Assembly: GCA_003550325.1 (NCBI GenBank)
Contig: QKWP01000583.1
Coordinates: 156,079-220,078 of the forward strand
DNA: 64,000 nt
Source: Gigaspora rosea
Lineage: Eukaryota; Glomeromycota; Glomeromycetes; Diversisporales; Gigasporaceae
Reading direction: 5' to 3'
Positions within the stretch are counted from its first letter, which is position 1. Every line of letters begins with the position of its first letter. The notes beneath the pieces are model-generated. The model saw only the letters and a list, made by a program, of their open reading frames with translations. It had not been told where the DNA came from and did no database searches. Positions 11,476-22,554 of this stretch are shown piece after piece. Both the position numbers and the translations under genes were made by a program.

Positions 11476-12104
11476 TATATAAAAAGTTATAAGTACTGTA
11501 ATTTAAATTTACTAATTTTTACGATGTTTTTACTATGTTTTTACTATGTTTTACTATATCAAATATATAAAATGACTAACTATTTTTAGATATATATCAC
11601 TTTAAAATAGGTTTATTAAACTATTTAAAAAAATTATTTATTTTTTTTTTTATTATACTAAGATCAAAATTGGATTTAAAACAATCTAAAAATTTAATAT
11701 GTTTAAATTTTATTACAAGTTTTTATATACTATTAATTTTTTTACACTATATTAAATTTAGTATAGCAAAATTTTAAAGCAATACAGAAAGTTTAGAGTA
11801 AGTTATACAAAGTTTTATTAATAAGCATTGCTAAAATTGTGCAAAAATTAGTTCTAATATTTAATAAATTTGGTTAAATAATTAATTCGAAATTAATTTT
11901 TTTGTATATACTAAATTTAGTACAATAGCTAAACAGATACCCATTAATAAAAAATAAGAATAAATCTATTCATTGCTACTGGCGATGTGCTTATACATCA
12001 CATTTTAATCTAATTGGTTAAATTTATCAATCATCATTATATAATATATATACACATTTTATAAATACAGTCAGAAATATTATCAAATATATTAATCACA
12101 CCTT
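11476..12104. other. AT-rich stretch without a gene
   Basis: Only short A/T-rich frames are present. The motif ACTAAATTTAGTA recurs (about 10975, 11750, 11935), probably part of an old repeat. Confidence 0.35.
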
Positions 12105-12107
12105 TTA

Positions 12108-12253
12108 GGGCACTGACAAATATTACGTAATATCTTAGGGGGGGAGAGAGTAGCTAGATATTAATATATTATATATATACTTCATATATGATGTAGAGGG
12201 GAGGTGAGTAGTCCTCTTGATAAAAAGATATTACGTAATATATGTTAGCGCCC
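12108..12253. mobile_element. Harbinger-like MITE, TTA TSD
   Basis: GGGCACTGACAAATATTACG follows TTA (12105-12107), and the right end TAATATATGTTAGCGCCC precedes TTA (12254-12256). The three-base TTA duplication and GGGC ends fit PIF/Harbinger. A decayed sister seems to begin at about 4231 (AGAGCTATGACAAAAATATT). Confidence 0.75.
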
Positions 12254-12429
12254 TTATAGTATACAAATAGCGATTAGATATTTCTAAACATTTCAAAAAA
12301 AAAATAAAAAAAAATAAAAAATTATCCAAAATTTTTTAAATTTTAAAATTATATATCTATGCTACAAATAAATTTATTTAATATAAAGTTAATTTATTTA
12401 GTAAAAAATCCTATTGTGGCCAATTTTTC

Positions 12430-12830
12430 AATCAACTCTCTCCAACAATCACTTGTACCAAAATTTTCATACAAATAAAAACAAAAAATTTGCTGAAGTT
12501 AGTAGAAAAAGCACTACAGAAGATGGTTTTTATGAAGGTTAACCAAGGGCCTGTTTTTGCTTTTCTCTTTGGAGACTCTCTCATATATTTGGCATGTAGA
12601 CCAAAAGCATTAGTGTACAAAATAACTGGCAGGAGATGGCGGCTTTGTATACAAAATTTTGGAGAAAAAAGTCTTTTGCCAATGAAGTTTTATGTATGTA
12701 GCTTACAAGAAGAACAGCAAATGAGTTTTTTAGTACATTTTCTAAAAAATTTTAAGGTTTTAAATCGAACTCCATCACCATATTCTTGCTTTTCTCAGGT
12801 TTTTTTAGAAAATATTTTGATGATATAAAT
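12430..12830 (-). repeat. Member of a dispersed ~400-bp family (others 21500-21885, 29890-30290)
   Basis: Read on the minus strand it matches 29890-30290 in order: CTGCCAGTTATTTTGTA, CTTTTGGTCTACATGCCAAA, then CAAGTGATTGTTGGAGAGAG near the end. An open frame crosses it on each strand, but the similarity holds in all frames and no domain is recognisable, so I treat it as a repeat and not as a gene. In one frame both copies keep QNFxYK..xxCQLxC...LLV....NI, which leaves an ancient coding origin open. Confidence 0.55.
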
Positions 12831-13651
12831 ATGATATAAATATAAAAAATCCTACTTACCCCTCCAAAAGATCTGCATTGTTTACAATTCCGAATTGGGA
12901 ACAGAAGTCACAAGAAATCACGTTCTGCCATGCATAGGCCAAAGACTAAATATTGATCATTTGAAGATCCTTCTAGAAAGTTCTTGCAGGGCTAACTCTA
13001 CCCCGAAGATAACGATAAATATAATACAGACTAAATTTAGAGTAGAGCTAGATTTAAACGTATTATGTAATTTTTAATAGTTTAGTTTAGTTTTTTTTTA
13101 TCAATTTTACTTTTTTTTTTTGTCTTTCCTATCTTGTTTTTTTTATAGCTATTAGTTATTGGTTTATATTTAGGTGCTATAGGAATTTTCTCCTTTTTTT
13201 TTATACCCTTTTATTTTTTCACTTGTTGTTGTTTGTGATATGGATTTAAATACTCCTTATCCTAGAGACTAGGTAGAGTAGATTAAGAAAATGTTAGTAA
13301 TCTTGATAGATTAACAACTTCCAATTGGTGGAAACAGTACTTCTAGAAAGTTGGCAGCTCTTCTAAAGAAATAAATAGTTGTTACAATAATTGCAAATAG
13401 GTACTTTGGTAATTGGACAAGTTGTTTTTATTAAAATTAGAGGATTATAGGCAAAAATTATCTATAGGTATAAAATTATTGTATCCAATATATAATAAAG
13501 ACAAGATTATTAACAAAAAAAAATTCTATTATAGACAAATCTTAAATACAAAAATATCTTACCAACTACTAATCAGAACCAAATAATTTTTATATTATCT
13601 AACTCTTCTCAATAAAATAAATCAAATAGTATAAAATTTTGTAAATACAAT
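12831..13651. other. AT-rich stretch without a recognised gene
   Basis: The open frame at 12895-13077 has no recognisable motif. The remainder is low-complexity T-rich and A-rich sequence. Confidence 0.35.
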
Positions 13652-13893
13652 TATACATAAAAACGAAATTATTTCGGGTTCTAAAACCCGAAATTAAAAT
13701 TTAAAGACGAAATTGTTTTTGATCTATTTTATTTAAAAAATGAAATTATTTGATACTTTTTTTTGAATAGACGAAATTATAAAGAACATGTCTATATAAA
13801 TTTTATTTGCTGTTCCTTATAAAACATTCTAATTTTCTCTAATGAAGACGAAATAGGCCTTTTTTTCAAAAATCAATTTCGGTGGCATCACTA
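13652..13893. mobile_element. hAT-type MITE, word ACGAAAT, 8-bp TSD AATACAAT
   Basis: It is flanked by AATACAAT at 13644-13651 and 13894-13901. The right end inverted reads TAGTGATGCCACCGAAATT; the left end reads TATACATAAAAACGAAATT, consistent with the same end after several C-to-T or G-to-A changes. Inside, (G)ACGAAAT recurs about seven times in both orientations. The left end is decayed, hence the moderate confidence. Confidence 0.65.
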
Positions 13894-14563
13894 AATACAA
13901 TTAATAGATTCCAAAATATCATAAATAATCTAATTTATTATTTTAATATAATTATTAATTAAATTACAAAAAACTTTATTGATTATATAAAATAAATATA
14001 TTTCATATTATATTACAATTAATTTTTTGATTTCAGTATCTATAAAAATAAAAAAAATAAAACAATAAAAATATAAAAAATATCAAAACAAAAAACTTTT
14101 CTTATTAAATTTACTATAAATTTGGGGCTTTTCTATATATCTCTGGTCAGTGATATATAACTTATATTTCTCTGGCCTATTGACCAATCAAAATAGGCAA
14201 AGGTCATATGATCTGCCTTTTTAGAGATCTGAAAGGTCAGAAAGATTCGTATAACCCTAAATCTGGAAGTGGTCTAAAGCCATATACCTATGTGGTATTT
14301 TCATGTAAATCAACCAAATAGAATTACGCAAAAAACAAAAAAAAACATAAGAACATAAAAACAGCATTCTAAACCTATCTTGGGCCATTAATAAAAAATG
14401 TCAGAAAGGTAATTTTATTTATATTTGTTCTAACTCTAATCCTGACCCTAATGCTATATAGTCTCTAATACAAATTTTAATTAAATTTTCAAAACATCAC
14501 GTGGGTATATGATTTTAGCCATCCTCCTAAATCCGATTAAACTTTACAAAGCTCAAATCTTTA

Positions 14564-15366
14564 GGGAAGTGCAGTTAATCACGTAATTAGGGTTTACATA
14601 GGTCCTGACCCCCCTCCCCCCCTAGTGATAGAACTATTGACCAATCAAATTTAAAAAAACTCAAAACGTCTTTAACCTGAAAATAAGCTACCCCACAATT
14701 AACAAAAGTCGCTACATAGTAAAGTCTAAATTTTACTAAGCAAATCGAAAAAAATCGATTAAGTAAACTTATTCAGCAGATCAAAACACACTTTTCACAA
14801 AATTTTTATAAGTATCAGAGAATTTTTTATTAATTGACTTTTGATTTTTACGTTCAACGAAAAAATTAAAATTTTTTAAAAAAATATATTCGACCAACGT
14901 AAAAGTTAAAAGTTAAATAATAAAAAGTTCTCCAATACTTATGAAAATGTAGTAAGTGTATTTTGACCTGCTGAATAAGGTTACTTAATCGATTTTTTCG
15001 ATTTGCTTAGTAAAATTTAGACTTTACTATGTAGAAACGTTTGTCAATTGTGGGGCGAATATATTTTTTTAAAAAATTTTAATTTTTCTGTCAAACGTAA
15101 AAATCAAAAGTTAATTAATAAAAACTTAACAAATCCTTATGAAAATTTTATAGTAAGTGTATTTTGATCTGCTGAATAAGGTTACTTAATCGATTTTTCG
15201 ATTTGCTTAGTAAAATTTAGACTTTACTATATAGCAACTATCTGTGATTAACTAAAAATCGATTTTCTTTAATATGATTGGCTATTTATACTATATATAT
15301 ATATAGGACGTGATATTTGGGGACCCCCCACCCCCCTAAAAAATTACGTGATTTTCTGCACTTCCC
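14564..15366. mobile_element. Harbinger-like MITE, TTA TSD, carrying a three-arm foldback
   Basis: GGGAAGTGCAGTTAATCACG follows TTA (14561-14563); CGTGATTTTCTGCACTTCCC precedes TTA (15367-15369). The inside consists of one forward and two inverted copies of a ~200-bp arm containing CTACATAGTAAAGTCTAAAT (near 14711 forward; near 15020 and 15215 inverted). The arm recurs as a two-arm foldback at 58240-58620 and as a degenerate single arm at about 55190-55290. Confidence 0.82.
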
Positions 15367-15650
15367 TTATTTATATTATCTTTATTTATATTATTTGTTA
15401 TTGTCATGGGTCATAATGAGATTGAATTAAAATGAAATGAGAGTTTCTATTTAGTTCTCTATACTGTTTAATATAAAACTCTACTCTAGACTAACTCTAA
15501 TTTTTACCCCTAATCTAAAAAATGCATTCCAAAAAATCTTATTTTTCGGTGGCTTGTCAATTTTTTATACATTACATATTTCATTTAATCTGATTATCAT
15601 TATGATTCGGCACAATTATTTCATATTTATTATAATTTAAAACAAATACA

Positions 15651-16127
15651 TATGGGCTTGGTGCTACAAAAATGGGGTAAATTGACAAATTTTTAAAAAT
15701 AAATTTTTTTGTATAAATTAATTTAGTATAAATTAGGATCATTTTTACTTAAAACACAAAAGTAGTTGTATTAATAAAATTATATGGTATAACTATACAT
15801 GTTGGCAAAATCCCGACTTACTATAGTTTGGGATTTGTCCGTCATCCCAAATCCCAAATCCCAAATTCTAGTATAACTAATATCTCAAAAACTTTATTAA
15901 TAATCTTTATTTAAACAAATCATATATATTCTTATAGTTATAAATAATATATTTACAAAATATTAAGATTATTTATTTGATTTAATCTTTTATAAATAGC
16001 AATTGTTTTTTTATTATTTGGAATTTGTCCGGGTTTTGCCAGCATGTATAGGTATAACTCTTTAAAATTTACTTTTCCGAAGATTTTTTTTGTCAATTTA
16101 CACTCTTTTTGTAGCACCAAGCCTATA
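15651..16127. mobile_element. Foldback element split by a hAT-type MITE
   Basis: TATGGGCTTGGTGCTACAAA on the left is mirrored by TTTGTAGCACCAAGCCTATA on the right, with further pairing through TAAATTGACAAA. The element is nested in the Mutator-like element and itself contains 15794-16050. Confidence 0.75.
15794..16050. mobile_element. hAT-type MITE, word TTTGGGAT, 8-bp TSD GGTATAAC
   Basis: Ends are TATACATGTTGGCAAAATCC and GGTTTTGCCAGCATGTATA, flanked by GGTATAAC at 15786-15793 and 16051-16058. The left half has the word ATCCCAAA four times plus one inverted copy TTTGGGAT, next to a GTCCG pair. Confidence 0.82.
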
Positions 16128-16327
16128 TCATTCTTACATAGTCTCACAATCCTAACCCAACTCGCATAACTACTATCTTTAACACTAAACTCGCGCTACT
16201 AGTATTATCTAATCCTAACTATAACTCTAACTCTATGCCCATTCTATTTTCTAATCTTAACCCAAACTTTACATACAATATAAACAACTTTTAGCGAAAT
16301 ACGGCACATAGCACGACATCATACAGT

Positions 16328-16591
16328 GTGGAAACACTGGCAAGTGATGAAATTGCGCACTGGCACAGTGACGAAAAAAGGCACAAAACTAGCGATGAAA
16401 AGAGGCACCAAAGAACGACACACCACGATGAAAAAGGCCCAAAAAATGATTCACCAAAGATGAAAAGAGCACCAACAAACAACGACACCAATGACAAAAA
16501 GAGTCACCAACAGACAATACCAGCGACCAAAAAGGCACCAACGAACGATATCAGCGATAAAAGGAGGCACCAACAACATTACCGGCGATGA
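16328..16591. repeat. Degenerate ~30-bp minisatellite, AGCGATGAAAAGGCACCAAC unit
   Basis: About nine imperfect units of the type GCGATGAAAAGAGGCACCAA-CGAACGACA follow one another. An open frame on each strand runs through it, but the plus-strand product is only a string of DEKRHxx and KAPTN units with no start context. I read this as an expanded repeat and not as a gene. Base composition (near 45 percent GC) is well above the surroundings. Confidence 0.65.
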
Positions 16592-17215
16592 TTGCATATC
16601 CTGAACCTAAAAAAACCTAAACAGGTAAAAAAATGAAGAAAAAAAAGAAAAAAAGAGAAACTTTACCAGAGCCAATTTCACGTCCCGGCGAAACCTAAAC
16701 AAGCCAATGAAGAGGAGATAAGACCACCCTTTACAAAAACATCAGAGAAAACGAAAGACAACCTGCAAGAACGTTATAGAAATATGAAAAACCACCTATA
16801 AGACCACCCGCACAACTCTATATCATGAACATACAAAAATGTTAGAAATATAAAATGCTGAACCCAGAAGACAAAATCAACGACACCAACAACAACAAAC
16901 TGAACAATAGTGATAGCATAATGAAAGATAACAGGCTAAATAAATGAAAAAAAATAAAAATAAAAAATCAGTTAGCAAGGAAAGCAAAGAAAGTGAAACC
17001 AAAATTGAAAAAAAACAAATAAAAAAAAAATAGATCAAAAATGATCTATACTTATCTATCCGGATCTGGCAATATATATCTGATTTTGCATCGGCAATCA
17101 GATCAACATATCATGTGATCCTCCTGTCCTTTGATTGCCCAAAAGGCCAGAGATATATAAGCTATATCACTGGCCAGTGATATTTAGAAACTATTTAGAA
17201 AAGCCCATAAATTTG

Positions 17216-18020
17216 CCTTTAACAATTGCAATATATTTTTTTTTAAAAAATAGTAAACTTAAACTACAATATATAATAGTTATAAATACAAATTAAGTAA
17301 AAAATATAGTACTACAAAAACATTTAATTATTGAGATAAAAAAAAATGATTTAACTAAATAAACCTTAAATAAATAAATGAAGTTTTAAAGATTACTTTG
17401 GGCTTATTTATTTTTTAGAAAAGAGTAAATTGTTACAAATTATAAAACTATAGGTCCTCTACTTTTTATAATAGGTTACTACTTGCAACCAAGTATTCAA
17501 AAAGTTAAAAATCTTTAGTCAAAAAAGCATAATTATAAACCAATTATTGTTTGAGAATTTTTTGTAGAATGTTCTAAAATTGAATCAAATTTGGTAATAT
17601 CTCTGACTAAAATAAATAACAGGAATAATACTAAAATTTGAATGTTCATAAAATCTAAAAACCATATTGGCTGATTCTCTAACTCTAATCAATTAGATAT
17701 TAATTTTATAATTATTTAAATTTTAGTATTATTTTTTATAATAAATAAACTAAAAGTAAACTGAATTTTTGTTAGTTAGAATTAAAGATTAGATTAAATA
17801 AAGTTAAATACAGAAAAATAGATCTTTATACTAAAATTTTACAAAAAAAATTTTTTTGTATTAAAGTTTCTGTTTTAGGATTTGGATTCTTTATTTAAAT
17901 ATTAAATCAAATGAACTGCTTGTAAATATTCAAATATTTGTTATATAGACAAGGATATATTTGCAACTTTTGGTTGCTTATTTAAGTAGCTGCCCAAAGG
18001 TTCTATAATAGCTAACATAC
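17216..18020. other. AT-rich stretch; minus-strand relic of the long retroelement at 17940-18020
   Basis: No gene was found. The reverse complement of 17940-18020 reads GCTACTTAAATAAGCAACC and AAAAGTTGC, matching the 3' part of the 22555-23620 element with C-to-T decay. Confidence 0.5.
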
Positions 18021-18027
18021 CTGCAAC

Positions 18028-18123
18028 AGATCCTCGAAAAACTCTGATACATCTATTTGGCTAAAATACTGCTAAAATTATACAAACTCAGATCTGAGTA
18101 GTATCAGAGTTCTTCGGGGTCCT
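18028..18123. mobile_element. 96-bp hAT-type MITE, AGGACCCC-end family
   Basis: The right end TTCTTCGGGGTCCT and left end AGATCCTCGAAAAACTCTGA are inverted copies. It is flanked by CCTGCAAC (18020-18027) and CCTGCAAT (18124-18131), one mismatch in eight. It belongs to the same family as the 1.1-kb element at 57960-59102, with which it shares ends and an internal ACTCAGATCTGAG-like motif. Confidence 0.75.
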
Positions 18124-18488
18124 CCTGCAATCTATATATTAGTATTGTTTATTTAAACTCTCTGATCCTTGTTTCATTTGCTAATTATTTTCTTTACAAA
18201 AAATTTTTTTTATTAGAAAGAAAAAATAGTATCATATATAAAATTTTAAGTTATAAGCAAGTTTAATTTGTTAAAATAAGAGTATGCTATTTATTACATG
18301 ATTTTTTCTATAAATATATAGTTATGATTAGTGGATTATATTTATATATAATATATTTAATATATATAATATATATCAGTATTGAAAAATTAAACAATTT
18401 TGGTTTTTGGACACAATGTTCAAACCTATAATATCAAAATTTGTCCAAAACCAAAACTAAACTTAATTGGTTTTGGACAATTATTTTA

Positions 18489-19147
18489 TATATGGTACAA
18501 GAAGCCTATACTCAATATGTTTCAATTTTTAAATTACTATAATTTTTTATAAGAGGTTTTTTAAAAACTAACTAGTAACTTTGTAGAGCAATAATAGTTC
18601 TATAAATTTGCCAAATATTTTTTGAAAAACCTTCTTTATAAAAAGTTAATGTGTTTTAAAGATTACTATTGTTTTATATATAATTACTATATATTTTAAT
18701 TGTCCAAAGCGTAGTGAGAACACACTTGTATAAGTAAACTTGAATGCATGTCTATGCAATTTTAGTCAGCTTCGGCCAATAAAATTTGAAGATTGACGGT
18801 TCCTGTGATGATTCGCAGTCAGTGTAACAATTGATTATTAATAAACTATTTTATGTATTACACATATTCAAGATTTTGAATATTTGTATTAAACGCCTAT
18901 TAATTAAAAATTATATATTAATATTGCTTCGAACCCATATCAGATTCTGATTTTCTAGTTTTAACTAACTTTAAAGTCTATAACTTTTTATAAAGGCAAC
19001 ATTTAAAAATTTAATCAGTAACTTTGTTTATTACAATAAGTTTTGCAAATTTGCCAAATAGTTTTTAAAAATATTGTCTCTACAACAAGTTAATTATTTT
19101 AAAGTTATATTATTTTATTGTTTAGTATAGGCTTTTTGCACCATATA
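18489..19147. repeat. Foldback with CATATA/GGTACAAGAAGCC ends
   Basis: TATATGGTACAAGAAGCCTA is mirrored by TAGGCTTTTTGCACCATATA. The arms share AACTAGTAACTTTGT and TTTGCCAAATA. A copy of the TTGTCC.AAGCGTAG repeat lies in the middle (18710). A related arm appears near 51640-51790. Confidence 0.6.
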
Positions 19148-19587
19148 ATAATTTTTATTAGCCAATCAAATATTTTCTAATATAATTATACTATTTGCTT
19201 AAATAATATTCAGAAAAGAGTATGTATTTTAAAATTTTGACCTATATCAATATTTAGTATTATACTATTAATGTTATAAATTACTTTTTTTTTATTTTGT
19301 TGTTATTTTGTATAATATATATTATCCATACTTATATTAGTTGCACTATATAAATTAAAGAAGTTTTAAAAAAAATAATTTATAATTAATAATTGCTGTA
19401 CTATAATACTAATATAGCATGATAATTCTGAAATACATTATATTACAATAATAATTATTCTAAAAATGCCACTTTGTAGCATTCTTTGATCAAAAAAATT
19501 ATTACTATACCAAAATGATATTATATCATATTATCATAATATTATATAAATATAATATTTAATATTTTTTATAGAATAAATATATGC

Positions 19588-19938
19588 AACGCACCCTGCG
19601 ATATGCTAATTCATCGCACACAATATGTAAACATAGTTTGTAGATTCGTGTAACAAATGTTCTAAACAAAAATTTAAATTAATATAAGGTTAGGGTAAGA
19701 ATAAGTGTTAGTGTTAGAAGTTAGAGTAGATGATGGTATATACCAGAATTTTGCAAGGAATTTTTTTTGTTAGAGTGTAAAAGGTGGTTAAGTAGATGAA
19801 ATTTTTTGATATTACAAATTTTAGAAAAATTTCTTTATTTTGTTACACAAAGAAAATTTGCACGTTGCACCTGATCTTCAAATTTAATTGGTAGATCGTT
19901 GGGGTGCGATATACAAGCACATCGCAGCATGTGATGCC
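19588..19938. mobile_element. Inverted-repeat element, TGCGAT..CATCGCAC ends
   Basis: TGCGATATGCTAATTCATCG on the left pairs with GGTGCGATATACAAGCACAT..CGCA on the right. Inside are GGTTAGGGTAAGAATAAG and TGCACCTGATCTTCAAATTT. The same inner motifs occur at 32104-32388, about 23625-23880 and 53830-55045, so they form one loose superfamily. Confidence 0.6.
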
Positions 19939-20829
19939 TAATTAAGTCCTTTTTTATAATATAGAAAATATGCTTTAGTGAAACTAAAAAATTGCTATAT
20001 AACAAATTGTAATATTGGGTAGAGTTAATAAAAAAAATAGGCAAATTTATTAAATAAATTGTCTAGAGCGTAGTAGAGAACTCACTGTTTTTATGACAAT
20101 AAGTGATAAATTAGTATCACTTGATCTTGTCTGTCTGTGTCTTCTGCATTTATGATTGGCTGAATATGCTATATGATATACATTATACTACAATCCCTCT
20201 ATTTTTCAATTTTTAATATAGCAATCGCTATATTTTGTTCCTATTTTTTTTGCACAATATCAGTTTTTTATTTTATGTTTATGTTTTTTTGCAAACGTTC
20301 TACTTTTAACAGAGTTATAAGTGCTTTTTTACTTCCTTGATATCATAGAAATAAGCCTAATCAATTATATAAATAAAATTATAAATATCTGTTGAAAAAT
20401 TATTAATAGTAGCTCCGGACTTACAATACTATGCATTTTCTAGTTTCTATTGATTTCCTTTATATGTTATTTGTAATAGTTTAGCATAATAATTATATTA
20501 GATATTAATATATATAATTATTTTAATTAATAATATTCAGTATTACTATTAATCTTTTATTAATTTTTTAATTTTACTATAACATGTTTTAATTAATAAT
20601 GCACTATATTTATTATCTAATATTTTTATAATATATAAATATAAAACTTATAATTAATCATTTTATTTATTTAAGTACAAAAACATAAATATTATATTTT
20701 ACTAATTTTAAAAAATTTTGGACAATTTTGAACAGTTTTGAACAGTTTTAAACAGTTTTTGAACATGTTTAAAACTGGTTAATCAAAAATTTTAATTAAA
20801 TATATTCAATTTCCAATACTGATATATAT

Positions 20830-22047
20830 TAAATTATATATATATATTTGACAAGTCTTATTTTTATTAAAAGTAAATATAGACCAAAACCAAACTAAAC
20901 AACAAATATATGCTAATTATCGATACTATGTAAATAAAGATTTATTTAGCTTTATAATAGTGCCCAAATATAACTGTTTTATCAATACTTTATCTACTTA
21001 TTGGTTTCTAAATTATTAAAGAGTGCTTTTCAAATCACCAAATAGTAGTTGCAAACCAAACTTTATAATTTATCTTTTCTTAAAACTTCTCTTTAAGCTT
21101 TTTATAAAGAAGAATAAAAAAGAAAAAGACTAAATAGAGCAAAACAAAATTACTTAAATAAAATACCAAAAAACAAAAACTAAAAGAATCTAATTAAAAA
21201 AAAATAACAATAAATAAGACTATAGAAAAAGCAAAAAAAAATACCATAAAGAATAAAAGTATTAATGTATCTAATACTTGATAATAACCAAGGTTTATCA
21301 AAGTGCTATGTATATATAAAGAAATACTAGAACTAAATGCAAAGAAAAGAAATTTCTTTGTATACTCTTCAAGATTCCTGTTATATTATTTATTGTTTAT
21401 TTGTATATACCTACCAAACTCATTTGTAATAGTACTATTTTTAGCTCAGGGCCTTTTTTAATTTAAAAGAAATAAATTTTGCTGATCTTTTGGAGAAAAT
21501 AAACTGAAATGCCCACTTTTCGAAAAGTTCAAAGTAGTGCAAGGGAGATATCAAACTAAAAAAAGTTTGTAAGAGTATATACTATATAGAATATTCTATT
21601 TAACTATAACTTTATTTCTATTTTTATATTTATAGAACTTGACAAAGCTCCAGAGTTTCTGTATTAGGTCTTTTGCTTAATAGTACCAAAGCCAAAGTCT
21701 ACTAAGTTGTCTTACTTAAAAGTTTGCAAGTCTTTTTTAACTCTATTTTAGGTACAAAATATTTAGTAAATAGACCTCATACCCAATAGTAGCTTGGTGA
21801 AGTTTTGTTGTATTAAATATACTAACTATATAGTTTTTGTATATTAGATTTCTTGTAAAAATTTAGTATAAGTGATTGTCAAAAAGAGTTAGGGGAGTAA
21901 CAGAAATTAGGTGATTTTTTAGAAGAGGAAGGGGGTAAAAAAAGTTGAAATTATATATAAGAACCTGCTATATATATTAAGAAAGAGGGAGTGGGTAGGC
22001 CGCTAATAAAAAATAATCAGGTAATTAATGATACGGCTCTTAGCTAA
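20830..22047. other. Gene-free AT-rich region with dispersed-repeat relics
   Basis: About 21500-21885 is a decayed copy of the 29890-30290 family (shared AAATGCCCACTTTT and AAGTGATTGTCAAAAAGAGTT). About 21896-22035 (AGGTGATTTTTTAGAAGAGG..GGGTAGGCCGCTAATAAAAA) is related, inverted, to about 55300-55380 and 61790-61870. No gene was found. Confidence 0.5.
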
Positions 22048-22060
22048 TTATTATATTTAA

Positions 22061-22505
22061 TGACCTTGGGTCCGATAGCATAGTGGTTATGCACCAAGGT
22101 CGCAAATCGCAAGGTTGCCAGTTCAAATCCAAGTGGTGGCGATTTTAAGAAAGCCAGCCGGGCTAGACCAAATTAGGATCCTAGAATGGGCAGCGATCGA
22201 CAATCAAGGTTACGACGACGAGGGCTGTGCCAGAACCCCGATTTGGAATAACCGAAGTTATGAGACGTAATGTGAGGCCTAAGTCAGATATTACGAGATA
22301 CTACATGAACTCATGGCGCAAGCAGTCTGAAAACTGGCTGCGAAGATTTCTGGCCACTGCGGCAGTCGGTAACGACAGGTTGCTTCTGGGCGTTGCGAAA
22401 GCAAAAAGCTGGGGTAGTTGGGTTGTAATAGTGGAAAATAAATAACAACTACGGTCGTTATAAATCACTAAATATAACACTGGCAAGACTGTAAAAAAAA
22501 AAAAA
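22061..22505 (+). mobile_element. tRNA-derived SINE with poly(A) and 13-bp TSD
   Basis: It is flanked by TTATTATATTTAA at 22048-22060 and 22506-22518. The head (22069-22141) has a pol III A box TAGCATAGTGG and B box AGTTCAAATCC at tRNA-like spacing. The body includes GAACCCCGATTTGGAATAAC and CCGAAGTTATGAGACGTA, and a run of A closes the 3' end. Poly(A) plus a long target duplication shows copying by a LINE-type machinery. The sister copy is 63111-63637. The open frames through the body are incidental. Confidence 0.88.
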
Positions 22506-22554
22506 TTATTATATTTAAAATATATAATATATATAAGAAAATTACTACTTATTG

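Larger units (their letters stand above)
14125..17206. mobile_element. 3.1-kb Mutator-like non-autonomous element, 9-bp TSD
   Basis: The ends begin GGGCTTTTCTA and carry ~100-bp inverted repeats: CTCTGGTCAGTGATATATAA and TTATATTTCTCTGGCC on the left, matched by GGCCAGAGATATATAAGCTA and CACTGGCCAGTGATAT on the right. It is flanked by ATAAATTTG at 14116-14124 and 17207-17215. Long inverted ends with a nine-base duplication are the hallmark of Mutator-like elements. I see no transposase inside; the cargo is a Harbinger-like MITE, a foldback, a hAT-type MITE and a minisatellite. Confidence 0.85.
18377..20821. mobile_element. Probable 2.4-kb hAT-type element with CAGTATTG ends
   Basis: The left end CAGTATTGAAAAATT is mirrored by AATTTCCAATACTG, flanked on both sides by ATATATAT (18369-18376, 20822-20829). 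The duplication is low-complexity and therefore weak evidence. Both sub-terminal regions contain TTTTGGACA and GAACA words, as in the better-defined hAT-type MITEs. No transposase is visible. The interior holds the foldback 18489-19147 and the inverted-repeat element 19588-19938. Confidence 0.5.

Noticed and set aside
12490..12828. 112-codon plus-strand frame as a gene
   Set aside because: It lies antisense to the repeat related to 29890-30290, where the conserved peptide pattern is on the other strand.
22069..22141. Functional tRNA gene
   Set aside because: A and B boxes are present, but the acceptor and anticodon stems do not pair, and the segment is continuous with a SINE body and poly(A). 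The same applies to about 22560-22640 and 63118-63190.
22227..22445. 72-codon frame inside the first SINE, and 85-codon frame at 22750-23007
   Set aside because: Both lie in bodies of tRNA-headed retroelements with GC-rich composition; the frames are not shared with the sister copies.
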